This document shows, in pieces, positions 12,301 through 26,900 of a stretch of 64,000 bases of DNA. The notes under the pieces are model-generated. The model was not told where the DNA came from. It saw only the letters and a program-made list of their open reading frames with translations, and made no database searches. The number at the start of each line of letters is the position of its first letter. The first letter of the stretch is position 1. This stretch comes from Agelaius tricolor (lineage: Eukaryota; Chordata; Aves; Passeriformes; Icteridae): assembly GCA_023055355.1 (NCBI GenBank), contig JALJCS010000001.1, forward strand, positions 93,109,381 through 93,173,380. Reading direction: 5' to 3'. Both the position numbers and the translations under genes were made by a program.

Positions 12301-15300
12301 CAGTCTCAGACTAATTATCCCATGTAAGCAGTTCATTTAATAGAGGAGGAAGTTAGGTCTATTAAGCTGCCCAACTACTTCAATGCTGAATTTATTGCAA
12401 TGTTTGTTTTAAAACAGATCTGCATGTTTCACATAAAGTACTTCCAGATTTGAGGTTGTTACTTTCCAAACAACCCAAAACTCAGCTGGTTTGTTACATA
12501 TTTAAAATTTAGTTGGGTTTTGTTGAAAAGTTTATGAGAACTTCTCCCGTACTCTAAATAAAGCTGAGCATACAAGTGAGAACTGGAGTTTCTGCCTCGG
12601 CCAAAAGTTACATCTATCTGAGACAACAGAGAACTATGAACTCTGCAATAAAAAGCTGATGAGGTTCTCAGAGCACAAGGTGTTTCCTCATTTCTGACCT
12701 TTTTCTCATTGAGTCTCTCATTGGCAAACAGGGCTTAATTCGGGTCAAACACAGCCAGCATTAACTTTGAGAAAATTGTGATAGTCCAGATTTCCAGTAC
12801 AGAGGCTGTTCTCTACCTGATGACCCATATTCCCTAAAGCCCATATGATTTTTCTCCATTTCCCAACTTGAAAAATGACCATAGGTATAAACATTCTGAG
12901 ATCTTTGACTATCTGGGAATTTAGATCTTTGAGGAAGTTAATGGGATTACCCAAGGGATGAGGGACTTACCCACGTGAGAAGAGGTTTAGGAGAGCTATC
13001 CCTTAACTCGGCACTGATGATCTGCATGTGCGTCAGGAACAATTCAGTTTGCATTACTCCTACTCAGCCACTCTATGACATTAGACTTTAACAGGCTATT
13101 CTGGGAGAAAAGGAGTGCCTAAAATGGCAGTGGTTTTTACTCTGGTCCTACATCCCTTTGCCAGACTGCTGGTGTAGTGTCAGTCCTGCAATCCCACAAA
13201 GCAGAAGGAGTTGTCCTCTTTCTTGTCCCTTAATATCTGGTCATCCTGTGGCTACAGCTGTAGTTCTAGCACCCACAGCAACTTACTTCTCAGGCTAGAA
13301 GTTTACACTGTTTATTTTAACATTTTTAAAAGTAAACCTTTCTCTGAAAGAACTCTAAAAAGAGAAAAATGTGGAGTTTTCTTTGAGAGACAATATGAAA
13401 CGTCTTAGAAAAGAAAGGCTGAAAAACTCTGTTAACGATATTTTGTGAAAACAGAGTAAGAATGAATCAGAATTTTAGCCAGGTCTGAGTATTCCCATGT
13501 CAAGTGAACTTATGCACTGATGTTAAAAGTCAAAACAGAGGACTGTCTCTGATGTGGTGTCTGAAAATAGAGGCATTATTTTCTGTAGTACAAGCAAGGC
13601 CACGCCTTTTGCTGCCAACATGTTTTTTTTTTTAATTTTCCCAAATCTCTAAAGTGCTAGAGTACTATAATGTAAAAGCAAATATTAGTGTTTTAAATAG
13701 ATGGATATATCTATTTAATAATTTTCTGCTGTGCAAATACTTGTGTTACATACAATTTTAAATACTTAAATATTTTTGTAAGTTTTATTTTCTTTACATT
13801 TTGCACAACTGTCTGTTTTGGTAGTCCTAAATAAATGTAAGCTAGTACAAAGCCCAAGTGACAAGCTAGAAATGCCAAATATTTGGGTTTTACCTGGGGA
13901 GCCCATGTTTCTGTGCACCTCAGGGTGATGATAGCCAGATGTTAAGACAGAATGCAACCCATTCCACATAAAAGGTGTCTATACCTTGGCCATGGCTCAG
14001 AGGCAGGCTGGAAACTCCACTCTGCTCTGAATACCACTCCAGCTCATTTTCCTGGATACAGAGGGGATAATTCACTACTTGAGGCCTTGACAGAGTCAGG
14101 CTCCACACAGAGAGGGTAGAACTTCATTCTCTGAGAGTTTACTCAAATGACTAGTAGATACCCATTATGACACAGAAAACATAATAAATGCTGAAGTCTA
14201 TGGGGATGCAAGCAGGTATTTGACTCTACAGTGGGGGTAGAGGAATTTAAACTTCTAACATCCTCCAAATTTGTATCTTGACTACAATTCAGCCTCTGAG
14301 TAGACAAAGAGATGAATTATCCTTGTGTCAATCCTGTTCCCTTTGGTCACACTATTAGATACCACTGCTGTTGGCTGTGCAGGCAACCTTGGCACAGACA
14401 CTCAGGGAGTAAAATAGGGAAAAAGGTGTGGAAAATGACTAAATACAGCAGTTGTTGCACCAAATGATCCAGCTGCCATGGTTTCCCATGAAGGATGAGG
14501 CTGCACCGTATCAGGAGGAGGCAAGGGAAAAGAAATAAGGGAGGTTTGGCAAGAATATCCTATTAAAGCAGTGCTTTTTTTGCAGAGCTGTAGTACCGTT
14601 TGTTTCTTTAAAACAAACTTTAATAGCACTCTGGGAGAGGATGAGGGTACTGACATGATGCTACCTGAGCTGTGAGTGAAGCCCTGCAGGTGGCCACCTA
14701 TCATCAGCTGGGGACTTTGATCAGCACCTGCAGCCAAGGTCCCAAACAGGCATCTGGTTTCAGCACCACACAGTGTGATCCTCACCTCATCTGAAGCATT
14801 TCTGAAATACTTTGTTTAATCATCTTCCAGCAGCTGCTTTAAAATTGTTTCAGAAAATCAAAGTAAACATCCCTTTGGAGCGAGTGGGTTCATTCTCCTG
14901 GATCCCAGGGAAAACAGGCAGGAAGAAAAGGAGCTGGCTGTAGTGCTGCTGGCTAGGCACTGTCAGCCCAGCCCTGCTGTGCAGCACCTCTGCATTGCTT
15001 TTCAGCAGCTTGCCATTCTAAAAGCCAGTCCAAAATGTCCAGTTTTACTGACAAAATTTTGCAGAATTTTAGCTTTTTGTGGTCAAGGACTGAGCACACT
15101 GATTTCTACTTCACAGTTCCATTTATATGGAAGATATAATGCAGACATGTGATTCTACAGCTTTCATTATGTCTGTCCCCGTTTTGGCATACAATTTGAT
15201 TTATATGTTATCTTTTCTCATCTGTATGTATTTTCCCTTATACACACACATTCATATTAGAGAAAACTTGAGGATGATCTATAGTTTAATGAGGCAGGAT

Positions 15301-18300
15301 GTCAAGACATAGTATAAAAATAAAAAAAGGAAACAAAAAGGAAAAGACTTAGCAGAATAAAGGCGAGATTTTTTTTTCCTTTGGTGACAATAAAGGGTTC
15401 TGACATATGGCTTCTATCCATGGGAACAAATATACTTAGCCTGAAAAATCCCAGAGAAGTCTGTGTTACCAATTTCAATTCAGATGAAAAAAAAATCTTC
15501 CAGAAAATAAGCAAATGTGCTGTTTGCAGTGCAACAAATGCCTACAGTACTAACATGAATTGTGAAATCACTGGCTGTGACTGATCAGAGTTCATTAAAA
15601 ATAAATCTTGGCCCAGCAGTTTTAATAAACAGAATGAGCAATAAAAGCAGCAATGATTCACTTATTTCCCGTGCAGAAAACTGTCTGATTTTGCATATTT
15701 TACTCACTCAAAGGATTTCTGCTGAAAAAACCTGCTTCTGGTATCCAATGTAAAAAATTCAAGTCTCACCTATCTGAAGGAAAGAAAGAGATGGGAGGCA
15801 GCAGTTTTCTCAATCCTTCCAAGCCTTTAAAATTTAACTTTTTCTAGAATTTATGTTGTCATTTAAGACTTTGTGGGGCAGAAAAAAAAATCAAAGTTGC
15901 ATTTTTTCTTCTGCCTGATGAGGAAAGTTTGAGAACACAGGTATAAAAATAAGGCTTTGCTCACTCTCAGTGAGGACACTCCCATTGAGAACAACTCTGC
16001 CTGGTGGTTGAAGGGCTGTTCATGGGGAACCAAGTGCTACCTTGGCTGGAGAGCTCACCACAGAGAGGAAAGCCAAAGCAGTTTGGGAAATAGAGACTGA
16101 GTAACAGCATTGTGTATCCATCTCATTGGGCCAAGGAAAGAATGGATTAATGACCTGTGCTGGAAATAGAGTCTGCATTTGAATGCTCTATCACATATGT
16201 AGGCTAAGAAAAATCAATGGAAGAGGCATAGAAGTTAAGAGCACTGTATTGCTCAGAGGCATGAGCACCATGGTGCTAATGCTGCCCCAGAAGTTGGCTG
16301 CTGAAGTGCTCAGACCTCCACCCAGGATGGAGTGGCACTACCAAAGCTGAGCACAGCCTGGACACCTGCAGTAGTGCCACAGATCTAATCTGGCACAATC
16401 CCCAGAAATCTAGCTTGCTGCTTCCTGGCTCAGGAAAAGGGGAGCAGGTAGCACATAGGCACAGCACCTGGGTGAAAAGGTCACATGCTTCCTCTGTATT
16501 TTTCACTGTTATTTTAATTTTTTACCTCATATAAGAGGAACAGCAACTGGACAAAATCAGCCCCAGAACATGATGACGTCTCTGTGTTATTTATGGCACA
16601 CACAATGCAAAACAAGTATGTCATCTACTAATGCTGGCTCTTCTCTGGCACTGGGACACAGAGAGCAGTGCAAGTGGGTGGACCTTGCTGGTATTATGGA
16701 AGTCCAGTTACAGTAAAACTGTCCAGAAAGCTATGAGAAGAGAAATTGATGTGGTTATTAATATTCTGCTCCTCCCTGCCATCTCTTTCCTTCCCTGCCA
16801 CCTTCCTTCCCCATTGCTGTCTCCACACAGTTGCAAGTCTGATGGCACTCTTGAGGAGCAATAATCCCCACTAGAACTCCTCTGAACTGACATTTCATAG
16901 CTCAGGAGCCCAGTTCTTGAAAATCATGATGGCAAATGTCTATCAGTAAATACACTATCAACAACAAGCTCCTCCATTAAACTAAGCATGCAGAAAAAGC
17001 TGAATATTGGCATGGAAAAGCCAGCTGCTCTAAGCCAAGATCATGCAATTTCCAGTCAGCCTTTATCAGACAATTTCCACATTTGGGTAGGGCCAGTGCC
17101 AAATCCACTGGGGAATCAAAGAGACAAAGGTGCAGTCATCCTGGTCTGGAGCCCAGTGGCGTGGGTGGAAAATCACACACTGGTCTCAATGTCCTTTGTA
17201 ACATACCTGTAAGGGGGGACGAGCAGAGTACTCTGGGAAGTACTCTGGTGACCTTCCATCATGGCTCTGGATTTGAGGGAAAGACCTTTTCTAAATCAAA
17301 GAACTTGCTGTGCAAGTGCAAACTCAGAGTGTGCGTGCAAGAAGTGACGCCTGAAGGGTATTGGTCATTTACACCCTAAGATAAATGGTCTTAATAAAGT
17401 GACAATGTTTACTTTTCCTTTGCTGAGCAGAGCACAGAGCACCTTTGTGAAAGGTCACTGAGGTTAAATAAACTATACTTAGTCACAAAACTTGCAGCTA
17501 AAACCCAGGGCTGCTCCTGTGCATGAGATGGGGTCGTTGTTATCCTCCTGGGTATAATATCTTGTGTAGCTTATTGTTTGTATCTTGTATCTCTAATTAA
17601 AAAAAGGCAAGTAAACAAAAGGCTCATGTGAGGATGACACAGGTCAACAGATGTGTTGAAGGGTTTGTATATTCTGATGACCTTTCATCACTGGGGTTTC
17701 TTACATACAAGGCTTTGAGCCAGAAATGATCCTACAACCAAGCATGTGCCCAGAGGGATACATCACTCACCTGTTTTCAGGACTTCTCTTTTGAAACCTG
17801 ATTTTCTTTGCTATTTTCATTCATTTTCTCATAAATGACAACATGTTGAGTAATAAATGAGGATATGTCTTGTAGATTTGATAGTAGCAGCATGCCACAA
17901 TTATTTCTGTGCTTTAAGCTAGCCAGAGCAGGGCTGGTTTTTTTAGCCTGTAGTCTCTTTAGCTGTATGGCCTACTCATCTTGATTTGATGAACATTACA
18001 GTTTACCTACTGTAGGCCTTAGATGAAGGACAGTCCATGTTTGTCAAATCCAAGGAAGACTGTGGGAAGATGATAGAGACATGGCTGTGTTTTTCCACAC
18101 AACCTATTATGGCAACAAGCACTCCCCCGTAATGTTTGCTGACAGATGTTCAAGGCTTGAGAAAAAAAAAAAATCTGCTTTCAGCTGATGGTTTCACCAC
18201 CACTTTTGAAATAAGTGTTAGTTCCAGGCTCCTGAGTTCATAAGGGCAGAGAAACGGCAGGAAGAAAACAGATGAACGGGTAACAAGGGGGAAGAACAAA

Positions 18301-20918
18301 ATGGGAAAATAAAACCTTGGTGCTGACAGAGCTGACAAATGTAATATCTCCTGGACAGCAAGGAAGAAAAAAAAAATAGAGTTGGATGTGAAAGAGCTGG
18401 AGCAGTGACTTTCAAACAGCTGTGTGTATCTCTGAAGCTAAACCACTGTGGAGGTCCAAACTCCCCACCAGGCCTTGGACTGAGTATTTAGTTGCTATAT
18501 ATGTACCCCAACAGTGCTCAGGAGGAGCTTGGGGTGGATATCCCTCCTCAGGGCATTGAGAGGGTGTCTCTGAGGCATGGGCCATCCTGGGGCAAGATGA
18601 GGACCTCTGCTTTTGTGGAGCCTGTACAACAGTTTGAGCACAAAGGGAAGTGTCTAGGGAGTTGCTGACACCAGTGAAAGGTCTCCCATTAGCTGATCCA
18701 ATTTACGAGTCCTGGCTGTGGCTTGGGGCGTGATGCAGCCCAGCCCTGGACAAGAACTTCAGTGTGCAAGGCCTGGATAATCATGGATGGCCTTGCTGGA
18801 ATGAACAAATTCACCAAGCTGAGTCCTGCTCGTAACAATGGGAATGAGGCAAACAATAATTTTGAATGTGAGGTGCTGCATGAACCAGGCACGTCAGCAG
18901 ACTTCAGTCACTTCTGAATTCCTGGCTCTCTCCTAGGATTGGTGTTGCATCTGGCATAGCCAGGATTTTCTCAAAGGCTATTAAACTTTTCCCACCTATA
19001 GCCTGAGCAACTGGAGCATGGAGGGGAGGATTAATCTCAAGCAATGAGACTTCATGTCACTGACAGTTTGTTTGGGTTTGTTTTTTTAATTAGGATGACA
19101 GACATATGTGTGTAGGAACTGGAAATGTTGCGAGTGTGTCCATTTCAAAGCATGGTTGGAAAGGTTCTCTCTGTTCATGGACAGACTGTAGCAACACAAG
19201 GATGATCCCTTTCTGTCTTTACTTCCTTCTTCCCCTATCCCAGGCTGGCAGGAATGACTGGAAAGACTACTCAGTCTTTCTCAAAATTTCCATTACCTGG
19301 CTTTGTCTTTCCTTCTTCCTTCTCATTTTGCCATCTCAGGTATCTACAAAAAGGTAAAAATAAAATATTATTTAATCTGAAGTTCAAAGTAAACTAGCTG
19401 TGCTATCATCTTGCACATATCCCTATCTTCTCAGGCAGCATGGGAGTATTTGTTTACTCACTGTTATTGTTGCAGTGATTTGTATGTCTACTTTAAAAAA
19501 AAAATCGAATCAAAGGATTAATAATATACCACCAAGTAGCATTCCTCTTTGTAAAGTTGCATCCATACCCCAAAATGTTACATGAGTAGCAGACTCTGAA
19601 GATATGAAATTCTATATGACTAAAAAAACATGTTAGTTTTCAGCTCTAACAACCCTTGACATCACCTGTTTAAAGTTGCATATATATTGTTTCTGCACTG
19701 TTAATATGAAAGACAGATTAATTCAATAAAAGATAGCAGCACATGGGTTTTTTTCATATGTGCAACACTTTTTACAAATAACATTCTCTAAAAGACAGGC
19801 AAATTTTATAAGTTTTCCTTTTCTGTGGATGAATCATTTGGCCATTTGAAGAGACTGAACTAACAGGAATTCCAGTAGCTGAGCCCTGTATACCAGACAG
19901 AATGACAGCAGTGCATAACAAGAAGGAGTGTATCATGTGTGTGCATCCCTCCTCTCACAAATCCAGTTCTGGCATATTAATACTAGACAGGAGCGAAAAG
20001 TTCTGGATGAGAAACTATTCATCCCATTGTTTCTGTGGCTGTGGAGGTAATTGTGATGAATTGGTCTAGAATATTTTTTGAATATTCTTTAATTTTGGCC
20101 CTACATTTTTTAATTGACTCTTTAGCATTTTATTAAAGGGTACAATGTTTTCCCAGGGTGTACTGGAAGAAGAATGTCTCAAAATGGAAAAACTAAGTAC
20201 ATTTTCCATTATTTATGCCATTGACTCTGCAAACATAATATGTAGAGCAGAACTTTGGCAGGTGTTAATCGGTATATTTTCCTTCACACCAGTAGAGCTG
20301 CTTCAGTTTACACCAGCTGAGAATCTGGCTCTGTATATTAAATAAAAAAGTGGGCCTGGCTTCCTGATCTTTTGTAGTAGACTCAGAAAACTGTTCGTTA
20401 TTGAGCTGTGGGCTTGAAAAGCAATCTCACTTTTCAGTATTGGCAGCAGTCTGAAGAAATGGGAACATGGTGTGCTGAGCTCCTGGGTAGAAGAAATGTT
20501 TTCTTCCAAACCATAACAACCTTTTTGGCTATCTGAAGAAATATGTTTAAACTTCCTTGCCAAGGAAAGGTGGGACACTAGCCAGTTACTACAGGAAGGC
20601 TTTGAAGATGGAGGGAATAATAAAAGGGGAGAAAAATTAAAGAGGAAAATCTTCTTGTTCCCAGATGGGTAGCTAAGGTGTAACCATTCTTCTTTCTGCT
20701 TTGGGATCAGAAGCACAAATTGGCCTGATACATGAAAATCAATTTTTTTTTTGAGTTCCTTGTCTCAGATGTTGTGTCTGGTTTTTACGTGACTGCAAGG
20801 TTTTAAAATACATCCAGTTAGTTTCCAAAAGTGCCTTCAGTTGGTATTTCTGATCTGTACATGGTTCTGGACCAAGCTCTTTGAAAGTTCATGCACACTA
20901 ACTACAATTTGCTATATT
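9388..20918. other. Noncoding flank, no gene seen
   Basis: About 11.5 kb without a supportable exon, RNA gene or transposon. Open frames reach at most 127 codons and resemble nothing I recognise. Short A and T homopolymers occur (for example 13622-13633 and 18161-18173). Confidence 0.5.
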
Positions 20919-20936
20919 TGCAAACTATAGTTTGCA
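20919..20936. repeat. 18-bp perfect palindrome
   Basis: TGCAAACTATAGTTTGCA is its own reverse complement. It sits in an AT-rich stretch with further CACTATAAT-like words. It may be chance or a dimeric binding site. Confidence 0.85.
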
Positions 20937-23900
20937 CACTATAATATGATTCACTATCAGTAAATCAATGAAACCCTGCCTGTTATTCCTGACATAATGA
21001 GGAGAAGAGGCAAGACACAATTTTGGGGAAGAAATCAGGGATTCTGGGGGAAAACAGGAACATAATTTTAGCAGAAATATACAAATACACATGTGTATTA
21101 GTGATAGAAATTGCGATTTGCAAACAATTGCTTTCGGAAAAAAAATAGTGAAAACTTAGGTGGAAGTTGGAGGAAAATTGGAGAGCTGTAGAAATATATG
21201 CACACTATTTATTTTTTCTAATCCTTACACAAGCTTCTTTTAATCAAGACAATTACTCAGGATAAGCTCAGAGGAGCACTGGTTCCTACTCATTGAAACA
21301 TGAAACAAGGCTCTCATAATGTGAAGCTCCTGTGAGATCTTAAGGTTACTAAAAGTGAGCTTTATATAACAATTTGGGGGGAAAGGATATAAAAGCTTGA
21401 TGGGTTTGAATGTCAAAGTCTGGTGTCCACTGACTGTGCTTAGATGTTGCAATTGCTTGTTTTGGAAGGAATGTACTTTTGAGTATACTGAGCACACTAT
21501 TTTAAAGACTAGATCTCTTTTAATAAGCAGTATTTTGTTACCCCAGAATTTTATTATATCAGACTGATCTTTAAACTATGTTTTCCATAGTTTATATGTA
21601 TAACTATAATAACTATGTTATTAGAGTTTGACCTAAACTCCTAAATAGCTCTATTATGTCCAGTGACCTCATTCTTATCAGGTTTACAGGTCAGTGGTGA
21701 ATTAAGCAGCTGGCTTCCTGCTAATTAATCCTATTTAGTTAAAGAACTGGTAGACTGAAGAATCTTATCTCTGTTAAAAGGAAGTTTTTACATGATTGGC
21801 ACCAGATTACTGTTATGAATGACAACCCTTTGCAACTCTGCAATACAATACATGAGCAGAAAGGTAGAAGAGCAAAAAAAGAGGACAGCATACAAATGCT
21901 GTCTTATTCTTCAGGGTTTCCCTATGACGTGAATTATCAGAATTATTAAAGCACCCAGATGGCACTTTGACATTGCACAGTCCCTGCCAGGTGAGTCCAG
22001 GTGTCTTGTCAGAAGCCCAAGTCTCCAGCTGGTGTGACTGTAGATGGGAGAGGCAGACAAAGCCAATGGTATATTTCTGTACACAGTCCTTGTACCACTC
22101 CAGAATAGCAGTGGCCTGGCAGAATTGAAACCCACTGTGTGTCAGGAAGCCTCTACCAAAATGTCTGATATTGAGATTGCACAGCTTGCTATAACTTTGA
22201 GGCCTCAGTGGAGCCTTTTTTTATGTCAAGTTTTGAAATCAGTGGGCTACATTAACTAAAACGGAAGGTGAGACCTTGTGGAAAATACATGTGAGTCCAA
22301 AAAGAATAGTTCATTCAATAAGTATAGATGGGAACAGCAGAAATGTATTTGGTGGTTCTAGTGCATACTGGGTGAGCTGTAAATGCACCAACAGGTTTAC
22401 AGCTGCTTCTTTTATATTACTTTTTCTGTTTTCTTTTTACTTTTAACGTTTCACCACTGTTATGCCTTTCATGCCTCATTGCTTGGTCTTGGGTGAAGCG
22501 GGTGAAATGTGTGACAGGCAGGGTTCACCCTGCCCACAGGCATATCTTAGGAGGGGGGCAGAGAGGGAGAGGAAGAAGGAGAAGGCAGTGTTTATAAATG
22601 ACCTTATTTTTACTGATCTTGATGTATCACATGGAATTTGCAGAACTACGTCTGTGAAAAGTACACATTTAATAGGACAGCAACTGGCACAGGGGAGCAA
22701 GATTAGCTGTTCTGGGGACTGCTGAACAATGGATGTATTTTTGCCTGGGCTGCTCAGAATAACCCACCTGTGCAGATCCTGTGTCACCCCTCCTGCAGGC
22801 TTTGCTGCCCCGAGCTGCCAGTGCCCTGGCGGCTGCAGCATCTGCACACCCCGGCTTTGAACAAAGGCTGGGCAGGTGCCACTCCCAGAATGTTGGCAGG
22901 AACAAGAGGGGCTGTAAAGATGTGTGTTCACTCTGGTCAGGATGAGGAGGACCAGGGTTGGGGAAAGCCCCTAAAAACTAAATAATTATAAGTCAAATTA
23001 TCCATGCAGAAGGATTATTAAATCCTGGGTCCACTCCTGGGGCACTGACGTGTTTTCCTCTGTTGGATAGTAACAACAAACCCAAACACTTGTGGTTTGT
23101 GCCACTTCTTAGGATTAGGATCAGAATACTAAATCCTTGGTGGATATTTCAGATGGAACAGGGCAGAAACTGACAGATGTCTAACGGTGACTGCTGCATT
23201 TGTATTATTCAGGGTGAGTAAAAAGTTTAGTTTTAATATTTTGGACATCTCAGACACCAAAAGAAGAGGAAAATAAAGCACAATTATTAAGTAAAAAGGA
23301 TTAAATTAGGACTTCAGCTCCAATAAAACTGTTTTACGGAGATAAATATTCCTCATTTCTGCTCCAAATGACCACTGCTGGCTAAAGAGTGACCAAGGTG
23401 TCCAAGCACACGAGGCCTTAGGTAGCCATAATCAAAAACAAAAGGTGACAAGGAGCTCTTTACCTGGGTTGTCAGCAGGCTGACTGTAATGTAGCAAGCC
23501 TCTTAATGTTAAGAAAAGGGACCAATATCTGAATGCAAAATGATATATTAAATTACATATGTTTTGTGATGAATTGCTAATGTATTCTGGTGTCCAAAAC
23601 TAGCTTAAGGAGCCTCTTTTCAACAGCACAAGAGATATGTGAAGTAAATATCTTCTGCACTAAATTTGCATTGAAAGACCAGAGAAAGTGTCATTTCTTT
23701 ATACAGGAATACAAACACATACACCAGAAAAAGAGATGATGATTAAGAGGGACTTAAAATACATGAAAAGCTGTGGCTGCTGGGTGACTGTTATTTGTCT
23801 GGGCTGTGTTCTGAGGGCTACAAACATTTTCCTCATTAGTGGGTACAAAAGGTTAATGAACTGCTCTTAAACCTAGGGCATTTGTGCAGCAGTAAAAAGC

Positions 23901-26900
23901 AGGAATTCAAAAATGGTCTCATCTAAAAAGTCAATTTTTTGCAAAAATGAACAAACCAACGGGAAATCAGATTCTTGAAATTTCATCAGCATCTTTTCTA
24001 CATGGCTGGAGTCAGTCACTTGTGCCTTTGAGGACTTCACATTCTACACTGTATGATACAGCCTAACATGTGCACAGTACAATTACTTTGAGCTAAGCTG
24101 AGCTAAGAATACTCAAGTACACTTCTGGCTTTCATCACGTGCAGTTAAAGCAATGACCTACTCAGTTCTAAAATGAGTGCCTGGGTGTTTTTTCATGCTT
24201 CTATATCCTAAGATGATCTGTGAAAATCAAAGGAGTCAGTTCTGCATGGCTCCCTACCACACAGACTTACTGAACAATCTATTCTGGAGCTCATGTACTT
24301 CCAAAAGACACATAAACCTCTAAGCCTTAAACCAACTGACTGCACATTTACTGGCATGGTTATTTTTAATTCTCCGCCTCATTTTGCACACCAGCAATAA
24401 TCTCATGCCCGGTAAATTGGGATAATCTGGCTTAAAAGTTCAGCTGCAGCCATGTTAAAAAGACCAGAGGAAATGGATAGCTCATCTCTGGAAAATGCAG
24501 CCCTTTGGAGTAACGCCAGAACTCCTTAAAAACAAATCAGCTCAGGATTACAGTTTGTGAGAGACAAAATGGCGAAATCATTTCCAGGCTGTGATTTTGT
24601 CCCACTACTCCCATGCAGCTGTTAGCACGGAGCAGTTTTGCCCATCCCTGGTTTTGTGCATTCCCCAGGTGTGGTGTTTCGAAGAGCACATGGTAATTCT
24701 GTGCCTTTAGCACATGAGCATGTAAACAATCAGAGGCAACCACCGCTGAGTAGCTGCTGGAAGCGCTGCGAGAAGGCTCCTGGCACTTCCATCCCAGTCC
24801 CCGGCACGCCGCCCATGGGAGAGAAAACGTAGGAGGAGGCAGCCAGAGATGAAAGCTGGCGGAGCAGTTGCAGCTGCTGTGAAAGCAGAAATGGCATTGG
24901 TATTTTCCTCAGCTAGATCTGGGTTTCCTCTGCTCCTGGCGACCACCTCTCGGAGCAGCCCACTCTCCTAAGCCTCAGGGCTTCTTCCTCCCTCTGCCTG
25001 CTCACCTGCCCTGCTGCCTGCTTTGGGCTTCTCTTTGACTTGTCATGAGGTCAGTGGAGGCACAATGAGGAATGCCAGTTCCCCTGGCTCTTCACAGGAC
25101 TGGCACAGAATGACATGGGGCTTCTTTGACCTCTGGGGACAACCAGGGCAACTGTGGTTAGTAATTAAACACGGAGCTTCTGTAAGACTGAAATTTAGGT
25201 GAAGAAGATGGTGAGTGATGAAAAGCTGCACACTTTGATTAACAGGAACACCAAGTGACTTTGCCTGCAGGGGATTGGCTGCTTTTAAGAGGTTCCTAGT
25301 TTACTTAAAAAGATGATGTGGTTTAAGACAGATGCTGGAAGGATGTGTGCAACACCAGCGTTTATTGGGCATCTGCTGCTTAACAGCAATCAAGGTGCAA
25401 TTGTTCAGAGCAACAAAGAGCTGTAAATTATGTAGTGGATATTAAAATCACAGACAGATAAAAATGTATTATCTGCCTCAAGTGGGCACACAGTGTGATG
25501 GAAGCAGCAGAAAAGGAATAATGCACCTCTGATTCCTTGCTGTGGATTATGACGTTGGATGGCTGGCAGAGCAACATCTACCACAGGGAGCTTTTTCATA
25601 TGAAGCTGCCTCATCAGTGGGCTCGTCAGAGACACAAGACTCCTACCAAAAACATGTCCTCAGATTGCTGGGAAGACACTGATGGGGAATCAACCCTCTC
25701 ACATACAGAAATTCTGTGCACCACCTCAAGAAATAATCCAGGGTTGTTTGTGGGGTCTTCTGTGTAAAAGCACATATTGTCTTTTCATAAAATTCTCTGT
25801 ATGTAGAGCCAAAATAGTTCCCCTATTATTCTAGTAGGAATCAGAGCAACATTTGGCATGTGGAAGAGAAATCTTTCTCTGAGGCTCTGCATTAGTACAA
25901 CAGGTCCCCAGGGCAAAGCAATATTTGGAATTCAGTGGCAAATGAAACAAAAGTTATGCTGATAAATAAGAACCTCTGGGGGTTAATTCTGAAAACAAAG
26001 ACTATTCTTCAGCAGTGGAACAAGAAATAGACCTATAATATTCACACACCACTCACTCTGGTTTCATTTACCAGGTCACTTTGCAGGCAGCTCTTTCAGA
26101 TGCATAGTGGTACAATCACAAGAAATTTCTTAATGTTGGGGGAAAAGACTTGAGAAGGAGTCTGGACTGCAAGGGAGCTGAGGCTGTTGCTCAGGATAAG
26201 ATTAGGTTTGATATGAGTAGGAGGCAAGCTCAGGGCTCTATTTCAGAAGGACAAAATTTCACAAACTGTTCTCTGCATTTTGGCTCAGATAAGCTTAGAG
26301 GATTTTCACTGTGATGGGCAACATTTAAACATCAGGGCTGGAAAGGAAGGTTCCATTCCCAGTTCAGTGCCTTTTTGCAATTCCACTGTGCTGAGGTTAC
26401 ACACTGTGATGACTCCTCCTCACTCCTTAGCAGAGCCCGCCTAAAGGTTTGCATGTCCAAGGAACCTGTCCAGAAAAAAAATAAGAGAGCTAAAAGTACT
26501 CTGAAGTGCTACAACTAAGTGACTTTTTGCACTCGGGCTTCTAGTCTCTGACCTTTTATCCTTGTGAGGGCTTCACAGTAAAAAAAAAAGAGCATAAATG
26601 TGACAGTTGCCCTTATTTTGGTGTTAATGTTATTTGTGCTGCACTATTTTTATCCACACACAAAGCCAGCTTACGGTTCAGAGCTCAGCTGGGCTATTGC
26701 TGAGCTCAGCAGGACTGAGGAGCTGGAGCTGCTGCTCTGAAGAAGAGGCTGCTCCTGCCTCTTGGGAAGGGGGCAGCAGCTGATCTCCAAACTCAGTGGG
26801 AGCTGGCCATGGGAGCTGGTCTGGTCATTTCCCAGACAGGGAAAGGCTCCTGGCTCCTGGGTCTTGCTGATTTCTGAGATCTTCAAAGGCAGTGAGACCA

